The notes under the pieces were generated by a model. The model saw nothing but the letters and a program-made list of their open reading frames with translations, searched no databases and had not been told where the DNA came from. Positions 35,449 through 41,612 of a stretch of 41,612 nt of DNA are shown piece by piece; the first letter of the stretch is position 1, and the number at the start of each line of letters is the position of its first letter. Both the position numbers and the translations under genes were made by a program. The stretch is from Patescibacteria group bacterium (GTDB taxonomy: Bacteria > Patescibacteriota > Minisyncoccia > Phycocordibacterales > SBAW01). The DNA lies in contig JAGWIT010000003.1 of assembly GCA_028866155.1 (NCBI GenBank), positions 1 to 41,612 of the forward strand. Direction: 5' to 3'.

Positions 35449-35451
35449 AGT

Positions 35452-35628
35452 ATGATTTGCCCGTTTTGCGAGCCGAAACAGCGGGTGTTGGTGGCGCATA
35501 TGTACTACCACGTCTTGCCGCGCGATTTTAAGGACCGGATGCATCAGCTCGTCGATATCCATGACCCGACGCTTTTCGAAGATCTCTCGCCAGAAGAGCA
35601 CGACCGCATCGCAAAACTGCTTGAATAA
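35452..35628 (+). CDS. Small protein (58 aa), CxxC N-terminus
   Basis: MICPFCEPKQRVLVAHMYYHVLPRDFKDRMHQLVDIHDPTLFEDLSPEEHDRIAKLLE*; not in the supplied ORF track (<60 aa). Confidence 0.45.
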   Translation: MICPFCEPKQRVLVAHMYYHVLPRDFKDRMHQLVDIHDPTLFEDLSPEEHDRIAKLLE

Positions 35629-35740
35629 ATCACAAAATTTGATATACTTTTACTCAGCAAACGAATCAAAAAAAGGTTGAAACTTTTTTGCCCGACGCGC
35701 GTATACATATACAGAGACAACAGAAGGGGAGACTTCTCGA

Positions 35741-35983
35741 ATGTCCAATGTTCTTTTTGCTGAAAAATCCACTAGCGTTCGATTCGCGTCGCTCGACGAG
35801 GTCGAGAAGGCTATCAAAATTTTTGCCGCCGACCCGGTCATCGATATGGTCTTGCTTGGCGATGCCGAGCTTCTGTGGGATTTGTCCGGATACGAACTAC
35901 GCGTCCCCGCCCGTGCGGATGGGCGCATCGAGCTGTTGCTCGACCGTTATGAAGTCCCGTTTGTCTTGCAGTCTGCCGACTGA
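35741..35983 (+). CDS. Small orphan protein (80 aa) with own RBS and terminator
   Basis: aggggagacttctcgaATG; followed by a long hairpin. Confidence 0.55.
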   Translation: MSNVLFAEKSTSVRFASLDEVEKAIKIFAADPVIDMVLLGDAELLWDLSGYELRVPARADGRIELLLDRYEVPFVLQSAD

Positions 35984-35988
35984 CGTCC

Positions 35989-36022
35989 TGCCCGCCTTGC
36001 GCACAGCGCAGGCGGGCATTTT
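35989..36022 (+). terminator. Intrinsic terminator
   Basis: TGCCCGCCTTGCGC-ACA-GCGCAGGCGGGCA-TTTT (one bulge). Confidence 0.85.
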
Positions 36023-36059
36023 CATGTAAGAATCACACCGCTCGTGCGTATATATAAGC

Positions 36060-36203
36060 ATGAGGGCAAAGATCTGGAACACGCGCGGCATACTCGGGCT
36101 CATCGCGCTGGCGCTTGTTGCCGTGCTTCTCTACTCGGCCGCCGGCGCGTTTATCCTGCACGCCGGCCAGAGCGCAGCTGCCGTGAGCGCCGCCTCAAGA
36201 TAA
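36060..36203 (+). CDS. Small TM peptide (47 aa)
   Basis: MRAKIWNTRGILGLIALALVAVLLYSAAGAFILHAGQSAAAVSAASR*. Confidence 0.45.
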   Translation: MRAKIWNTRGILGLIALALVAVLLYSAAGAFILHAGQSAAAVSAASR

Positions 36204-36229
36204 TTTTTTGGGTGCTATACTCAAGCCAA

Positions 36230-36769
36230 ATGGAGGAGAGTTCGTTCCTACACCCCAAGCGGGCGGTACGCGCGGCAAAAATCCACGAAGGCATGCGCGT
36301 TGCCGATTTTAACGCTGGAGCGGGATTTTTTACACGCGCGGCGGCGCGCGCAGCCGGCCCCGAGGGAGTGGTGTGGGCAGTCGACGCCAACCGCGACCTC
36401 CTGCCGCGGATAAAAAACCTCAGCGTCGGCGAAGGGCTGCACAACGTCGAGGTTATGCATGGCGATGTCTCGCGCGCAGAGGGGAGCAACCTGCCGGCAG
36501 AGTCGTTCGATTTTTGCCTTGCGGCCAATCTTTTGTTCGGCGTCGAGGACAAGGCGGCCACCTTGCGCGAGATGCGCCGCGTGCTCAAACCCCGCGGCAA
36601 GGCGCTCGTCATCGATTGGCGAGGCTCTTTTGGGGGCCTCGGGCCGCATCCAAGCCACGTGGTCACGGCGGCCGCCGCCAAAGAGCTGGCTGGGGACGAG
36701 GGCTTTACCATTTTGGAGGATATCCCGGCGGGCGAGTACCACTGGGGATTCGTCGCGCGCAAAAAATAA
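36230..36769 (+). CDS. Class I SAM-dependent methyltransferase
   Basis: GMRVADFNAGAGFFTRAAARAAGPEGVVWAVDANRDLL, FDFCLAANLLFGVEDKAATLREMRRVLKPRGKALVIDW. Confidence 0.88.
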   Translation: MEESSFLHPKRAVRAAKIHEGMRVADFNAGAGFFTRAAARAAGPEGVVWAVDANRDLLPRIKNLSVGEGLHNVEVMHGDVSRAEGSNLPAESFDFCLAANLLFGVEDKAATLREMRRVLKPRGKALVIDWRGSFGGLGPHPSHVVTAAAAKELAGDEGFTILEDIPAGEYHWGFVARKK

Positions 36770-36798
36770 ACTGCAGGTACAATGGATAGGGTACGCGC

Positions 36799-38100
36799 AT
36801 GAATCATCTCTCCACATTCCAGATAATAGTCTTCGGCTTGTCTATCTTTTTTCTTATCCTTGGCGTGGGTATCTTTGCCGCGTTTGGCGGGCTTCTCGGG
36901 GGCTCGAGCGTCGGGCCGGTCACGGTGTGGGGCACGATGGACGCCTCGGTCATGAGCAATTTGCTCGCGACCCTGCGCCAATCGGACAAAACATTTGAGA
37001 ACGTGCAGTATATCCAAAAAGACCCTGCGACCTACGACACCAACCTGGTGAGCGCAATGGCCGCAGGCACCGGCCCCGATCTCTTTTTGGTCTCGCAGGA
37101 CACGGTCTCGTCTTTTGCCGACAAGATAAAGGCCATTCCGTACGGCAGCTACTCGCAGGCGCAGTTTACCGGTTCGTTCATCGACGAAGGCCAGCTTTTT
37201 TTGACCAACACTGGCGCGCTGGCTTTGCCGTTTAGCATCGACCCGCTGGTGATGTACTACAACCGCGACCTTTTTGCCGCCGCGGGCCTTGCCCAGGCGC
37301 CCAAATATTGGAATGATTTCCTCACTATCGCGCCAAAAATAACCTCGCTCGATACTAACTCGAATGTTCAAAAAAGCGCCGTCGCGCTCGGGGTGTGGCC
37401 GAACATCGACCATGCCAAGGACATCCTCTCGACGCTCTTTATGCAGGCGGGAGATCCGATAATCGTGCGCGGCTCCGACGGCTCGCTGGTGCCGGTCTTC
37501 GGCCAGACGCCCGTGAACGCGCCGGCCAACCCCGCCGAGTCGGCTCTGCGCTTTTATACCGAGTTCGCCGACCCCTCAAAAACCACCTACTCGTGGAACG
37601 CCTCTTTGCCCGAGGCCTCTATAGCGTTTACCTCCGGCGATGTGGCAGTATACTTCGGTTTTGCCAGCGAATATCCGAGCTTAGCCGCACGCAACCCAAA
37701 CCTGCACTTTAGTGCGGCACTCCTCCCGCAGCTCCAAGGCAACTCCTCTCAGCTGACGTTCGGCGAGCTCACGAGCGTCGCCATATCGCGCACCGCGCAC
37801 AACCCTGCCGGCGCGCTCGCGGTGGCCGAAAAGCTGACCGGCCAGCAAGCGATTTTGCTTTTGACGCAGGCCGAAGGGTTGCCGCCGGTACGCCGCGATG
37901 TCATCGTCGACACCTCGAGCAGCGCCGCCCTGCAGGTGTTCGTGCAGTCGAGCCTGCTCTCCAAAGCGTGGCTTGACCCCGCACCCGCGCAGACAAACGC
38001 CATCTTCAAGACCATGATCGAGTCGGTCATCAGCGGAGCCGAGCAGCCCGCGGGCGCCGTGTCGCTCGGCGCGCAGTCGCTCGCGCAAATTTCGCACTAA
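36799..38100 (+). CDS. Extracellular solute-binding protein (ABC sugar-binding type), N-terminal anchor
   Basis: TM anchor; TVWGTMDASVMSNLLATLRQS..., SFADKIKAIPYGSYSQAQF..., ALPFSIDPLVMYYNRDLFAAAGL. Confidence 0.85.
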   Translation: MNHLSTFQIIVFGLSIFFLILGVGIFAAFGGLLGGSSVGPVTVWGTMDASVMSNLLATLRQSDKTFENVQYIQKDPATYDTNLVSAMAAGTGPDLFLVSQDTVSSFADKIKAIPYGSYSQAQFTGSFIDEGQLFLTNTGALALPFSIDPLVMYYNRDLFAAAGLAQAPKYWNDFLTIAPKITSLDTNSNVQKSAVALGVWPNIDHAKDILSTLFMQAGDPIIVRGSDGSLVPVFGQTPVNAPANPAESALRFYTEFADPSKTTYSWNASLPEASIAFTSGDVAVYFGFASEYPSLAARNPNLHFSAALLPQLQGNSSQLTFGELTSVAISRTAHNPAGALAVAEKLTGQQAILLLTQAEGLPPVRRDVIVDTSSSAALQVFVQSSLLSKAWLDPAPAQTNAIFKTMIESVISGAEQPAGAVSLGAQSLAQISH

Positions 38101-38101
38101 C

Positions 38102-38323
38102 ATGTCCCACGACCTCATCAACACGGTTATGGCGCTCCTCTTTGCGGTGGCGCTGGTGTGTGTGGGGTGGGGGATGGCGATGTATTTTTATGAGATGGGG
38201 AGCGACGAGGGCAAGAAAGAATACAAGGGCCTGCTTCTCAACAGTGTTTCGGCGCTGGTATTATTGATGATAATCTACGCCGTTTTGGAGTGGCTCAGGG
38301 GAGCCGTGGGCGGATTTTTTTAG
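38102..38323 (+). CDS. Small two-TM protein of VirB2/TrbC-like array (1)
   Basis: Two TM; starts 1 nt after the preceding stop. Confidence 0.6.
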   Translation: MSHDLINTVMALLFAVALVCVGWGMAMYFYEMGSDEGKKEYKGLLLNSVSALVLLMIIYAVLEWLRGAVGGFF

Positions 38324-38338
38324 CTATATACTAGAGAC

Positions 38339-38764
38339 ATGAAGCGAATTATTTTTGCAACCATAATTGCCGGGTCGATTATCCTTGTGCCTGTCCTCAC
38401 TTTTGCGCAAAGTAATCCCGCCACCGGTGGTGTGAGTAATCCCGTGTCCGGTGGTCAAACATCCTACACCGTTCAAAACCCGCTCGCGGCTAACAGCTTT
38501 TGCGGCCTTGTCCAAAATTTGCTGAAGGCGGCACTCGCCATCGGCATCCCCATCGCGGTGCTCTTCATAGTCTACGCAGGTTTTAAGTTTGTTCTGGCGC
38601 AGGGCAACTCCACCAAGCTTGAAGAAGCGAGAAACAATTTTATGTGGACAGTCGTCGGCATCGGGATATTCCTCGGCGCATGGCTCTTGGCGAGCGTCGT
38701 TGCCAACACCATCAATGCGCTCGGCTCCGGCGGCAACCAGCCCAACATCATCTCTTGCAATTAA
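38339..38764 (+). CDS. TrbC/VirB2-like (pilin-like) membrane protein (2)
   Basis: Signal peptide; AIGIPIAVLFIVYAGFKFVLAQGNSTKLEEARNNFMWTVVGIGIFLGAWLLASVV. Confidence 0.75.
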   Translation: MKRIIFATIIAGSIILVPVLTFAQSNPATGGVSNPVSGGQTSYTVQNPLAANSFCGLVQNLLKAALAIGIPIAVLFIVYAGFKFVLAQGNSTKLEEARNNFMWTVVGIGIFLGAWLLASVVANTINALGSGGNQPNIISCN

Positions 38765-38769
38765 TTAAT

Positions 38770-39126
38770 ATGGGACTGCTCAACTCGGGCGCGACATTTG
38801 CTTCGATAGTAGAAAGCGTCATCTTGCTCATCAACCTTCTCTTGGGGGTGCTCGCGGCGCTCGCTATTGTCGTGTTCTTTTACGGTTTGGTCCTCTATGT
38901 ATACAAATCGGGCGACGCCCACGCGCACGAAGAAGGGCGCGAGCGGATAGTGTGGAGCCTTATAGCGCTCTTTGCCCTTTTTTCTATCTGGGGGATCCTG
39001 GCGCTCCTGCAGATATCTTTTTTTGGCGGGACCGTGATGAACTCGGGCACTTATTCGCCTTCGTATGGCAATACGAGTGCCCAAAGTTCTGGCACTTTTC
39101 AATCAAGCAGCAATGCTATCTATTAA
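38770..39126 (+). CDS. TrbC/VirB2-like membrane protein (3)
   Basis: IVVFFYGLVLYVYKSGDAHAHEEGRERIVWSLIALFALFSIWGILALLQ. Confidence 0.65.
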   Translation: MGLLNSGATFASIVESVILLINLLLGVLAALAIVVFFYGLVLYVYKSGDAHAHEEGRERIVWSLIALFALFSIWGILALLQISFFGGTVMNSGTYSPSYGNTSAQSSGTFQSSSNAIY

Positions 39127-39202
39127 GTGCCTATCCACACGTCATCCTTGTGCGCTTTCGCCCGCCTGTTAGAGTTAGGGAGTAACCACACATCTTATAT
39201 TT

Positions 39203-39565
39203 ATGAAAAAAACAGCACTCGCCGCCGCTTTGCTCTTTGCACTCCCGTTTGTCGCCTTTGCCCAGGCGCTCCAGCCGGTCATGGTTCTCGTTTCTGCAGT
39301 GGGCAATATACTCAACATGCTCATCCCGGTCCTCATCGCGGCGGCATTGGTATTCTTTTTTTATGGTCTTATCAAATATATTCAGCATCCTGAAGGCGGC
39401 GGAGATCATGGCGGGGGCGGAGGCCGTTCAATCATGATAGCCGGCTTGGTGTCGCTCTTTATCATGGTGTCGGTTTGGGGCATTGTGAACCTCGCTCAAA
39501 ACGCGCTCGGCGTGCAGGGCAACGCGCCGGTGCAGGTGCCCCAGGTGCCGCAGGCGTCATACTAA
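39203..39565 (+). CDS. TrbC/VirB2-like membrane protein (4)
   Basis: Signal peptide; LVFFFYGLIKYIQHPEGGGDHGGGGGRSIMIAGLVSLFIMVSVWGIVNLAQ. Confidence 0.65.
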   Translation: MKKTALAAALLFALPFVAFAQALQPVMVLVSAVGNILNMLIPVLIAAALVFFFYGLIKYIQHPEGGGDHGGGGGRSIMIAGLVSLFIMVSVWGIVNLAQNALGVQGNAPVQVPQVPQASY

Positions 39566-39575
39566 AGGGCTTCTC

Positions 39576-39842
39576 ATGCTCAATACCCAAACGCTCGTCA
39601 ATAACTTCACGAGAGTCATCGTCAATCCGATTATTGCGCTTCTCTTCGCGCTCGGGCTTTTGCTGTTTGCCTGGGGCATCATCGAGTTCTTGATAGGGCT
39701 CAACGCCAGCGGCGATTCGGACAAAAAAGAATCGGGCAAGCGCCACATGCTGTGGGGCATCATCGGGATGTTCATCATGATCTCGGCCTGGGCCATCATC
39801 AAATTCATCGACAGCTCGATAGGTTCCAACGCGCTCGGTTAA
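39576..39842 (+). CDS. TrbC/VirB2-like membrane protein (5)
   Basis: LLLFAWGIIEFLIGLNASGDSDKKESGKRHMLWGIIGMFIMISAWAIIKFID. Confidence 0.65.
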   Translation: MLNTQTLVNNFTRVIVNPIIALLFALGLLLFAWGIIEFLIGLNASGDSDKKESGKRHMLWGIIGMFIMISAWAIIKFIDSSIGSNALG

Positions 39843-39859
39843 TTTTTAGAAAATAAAAA

Positions 39860-39885
39860 GCGGCAGGCTACTTAAAGCCTGCCGC
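39860..39885. terminator. Intrinsic terminator between convergent genes
   Basis: GCGGCAGGC-tacttaaa-GCCTGCCGC. Confidence 0.85.
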
Positions 39886-39900
39886 GTTTGCTGTACAGAT

Positions 39901-40989
39901 CTATCCGCAGACATCGAGCAGATTGCCCGGTGTCCATGGTTTGCAGTGGTTGAGCACTACCACAGCGCTCGCATCCGCGCGGATGGAGACAATGCCCTCG
40001 ATAGGGGGCATTGGTCCTTCACACGTGTGCGCCAGTTGATATCCGCTGGCGTTATACCACCCGACGCATCCTCGCAGTACCTGGCCGCGCAGTTGATATG
40101 CGGGGCTGTTCACTGCAGTGAGGTTGGGGCCATAAGTCAGTGTTTGAGACTGACCAAGGACCCAACCCGAGGGGACCGAAGTGCTCCGAATATTTCCTGC
40201 GGGAGTCGATACTTGCGACAAGAGGTATAAATCCCCTCCAGCCACAATCAATACAAGGAGTACCGCCAGTATCCTCCCCTCGGTGGCGTAAATTGCAATC
40301 CCGATAAGAATCGCGACTACTACTCCGCCTAGAAGCCATACACGCGGGTCGGCACCTAACTGCATAATGGGTCTGCATTCCAGATCCACGACGCACTTGG
40401 TGACGACCTTGAGGTGTTCCTCTCCAACATGAGCAAAGCCCATGATGGAAAAGGCGGCGATTAGCATGACAAAGGCGGCAACTCGCCTCGCTCCAGTGAG
40501 CTTGCCGGTTTCGTTGAGAAGAACGATACCCACGCCGTAGAATCCGAGCATAGAGAGCCCGGCCGGTCCATCGAGCAGCGGTTGTAAGGTGGGGATGCCG
40601 TAGTAGACAGCCACACCAAGAAACAGCGCACACAAAAGTTCGAGATAGGCTTCTTTTCCTTTGCCTACCAGCCACACGATAATCCCGCCCACCACGGCAA
40701 TCGCTACGATGACCGTGATGAAGGAAGGAAACGAGTGTGGCAGCGTCGCTCCGGCGCTGGAAGGCGCCGGAGCGACAGGAGTCGTAGTTGCTGCGTGTCC
40801 ACCGAACAGCAACATGCCGAAATAGACGAGCATGAACACCACCATCGCGGCAGCAGTTGTTGCCGCTGCAATGATAATCGCCCAGTAAAAGAATTTATCA
40901 GCACTAACTCGTGGGGGCAGGCTGATCTCGGGCGGCATCCTTCTCGTCGGTTGCTTTTCAGAGGGTTTTGCTTCAGTGCTTTCCGCCAT
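39901..40989 (-). CDS. Polytopic membrane protein, function unknown
   Basis: 362 aa with about 7-8 hydrophobic segments. Confidence 0.7.
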   Translation of the reverse strand: MAESTEAKPSEKQPTRRMPPEISLPPRVSADKFFYWAIIIAAATTAAAMVVFMLVYFGMLLFGGHAATTTPVAPAPSSAGATLPHSFPSFITVIVAIAVVGGIIVWLVGKGKEAYLELLCALFLGVAVYYGIPTLQPLLDGPAGLSMLGFYGVGIVLLNETGKLTGARRVAAFVMLIAAFSIMGFAHVGEEHLKVVTKCVVDLECRPIMQLGADPRVWLLGGVVVAILIGIAIYATEGRILAVLLVLIVAGGDLYLLSQVSTPAGNIRSTSVPSGWVLGQSQTLTYGPNLTAVNSPAYQLRGQVLRGCVGWYNASGYQLAHTCEGPMPPIEGIVSIRADASAVVVLNHCKPWTPGNLLDVCG

Positions 40990-41612
40990 CTTTTTCTCCT
41001 TCGGCAGTGGGGAATTTTGATGCGATGTTGTCGGCAGCCGCTATTATCCTGCCGGCATGCTCAGCTACTTGTTGGAGTCCTTTGCCGACATGAATTTCGA
41101 GAATATTCTTCTTCACATCGGCCTCTTTGTTGAGGATCAACACGTTATTCATCGCTTCACCACCTTCCATCGCAAGCTTCTTGGCCATGGTTTTGGCTTG
41201 TTTTGTCATTCGGACAACTGTTTTCTCGACGATTCGCGCCTGCTGATAATCTCCATGCAGCTTTGGCGGTCCGAGTGTGGAGATTTCGATGTTGGCACCG
41301 ACGCGTGATTCGATGGTGTTGCCAAATGCATCTCGGTGGCGTTTTTTTTCGGGTGCTCCCTCCATGGCTTTCAAGAGCTCCGCTTGGATTTCCACCGCCT
41401 TTTTCTCGGTGAGAATATCTTTTTCTTTACATCCAAGCGTCTCTTCAGAGATCGTATTTTCGACGATGTCCTTAACCGCCTCCTCAACATCTCCTTGGTC
41501 GAAACGGATGTTAAGGGGCAAGAGTGGAAGGAATGGACCCCATTGCGCGGTCCAGTTGAAGGTGAACGGAATGCCATCGACAATGAAGTCGGATGACTTC
41601 GCCACCTTCTTT
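40973..41612 (-). CDS. Possible SPFH/band-7-like protein, C-terminal part (5' end beyond window)
   Basis: Frame is open to the window edge; charged, alpha-helical C-terminus; 17-bp overlap with the downstream membrane gene. Confidence 0.4.
   Translation of the reverse strand, partial: KKVAKSSDFIVDGIPFTFNWTAQWGPFLPLLPLNIRFDQGDVEEAVKDIVENTISEETLGCKEKDILTEKKAVEIQAELLKAMEGAPEKKRHRDAFGNTIESRVGANIEISTLGPPKLHGDYQQARIVEKTVVRMTKQAKTMAKKLAMEGGEAMNNVLILNKEADVKKNILEIHVGKGLQQVAEHAGRIIAAADNIASKFPTAEGEKDGGKH

Noticed and set aside
36151-37413. 420-aa - strand ORF
   Set aside because: Antisense to the methyltransferase and solute-binding protein, both with clear homology motifs; shadow ORF.
1-41612. CRISPR array, cas genes, rRNA genes
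   Set aside because: No regularly spaced 20-40 bp repeats, no Cas motifs and no rRNA-like segments seen on inspection.

Overview
41.6 kb window that looks like a Patescibacteria/CPR-type (Parcubacteria-like) chromosome segment, judged from gene content and protein style only. Left part (1 to ~19.6 kb): accessory, visibly more AT-rich, mosaic. It holds a terminase large-subunit C-terminal fragment, a candidate structured RNA ending in an intrinsic terminator, a large serine recombinase, a MacAB-like efflux operon with an ECF sigma factor and several DUF5666-like secreted/membrane proteins, tRNA-Ser(CGA), a 76-bp direct repeat (2 copies) bracketing a folate/gamma-glutamyl-ligase-like gene set, and a compact same-strand operon XRE / membrane-anchored Mrr nuclease / Nudix / Qng1-DUF2419 (queuosine-nucleotide glycosylase) / TM protein / AbiV. 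The operon is followed by a serine recombinase remnant lacking its catalytic domain that runs into tRNA-Glu(TTC). Right part (~19.7 to 41.6 kb): GC-richer and core-like: Ig-like repeat secreted protein, trxB, SDR, ftsZ, ftsA, ybeY, rpsU, HisRS-like, lepB, pth, rpsA, MBL hydrolase, gyrA, Nudix, PPOX, CsaA, methyltransferase, solute-binding protein, a tandem array of five VirB2/TrbC-like small membrane proteins, and a partial gene at the right edge. The best candidate for an undescribed system is the XRE-Mrr-Nudix-Qng1-TM-AbiV operon (13.05-17.96 kb). All family calls come from reading motifs by eye; no database search was run.
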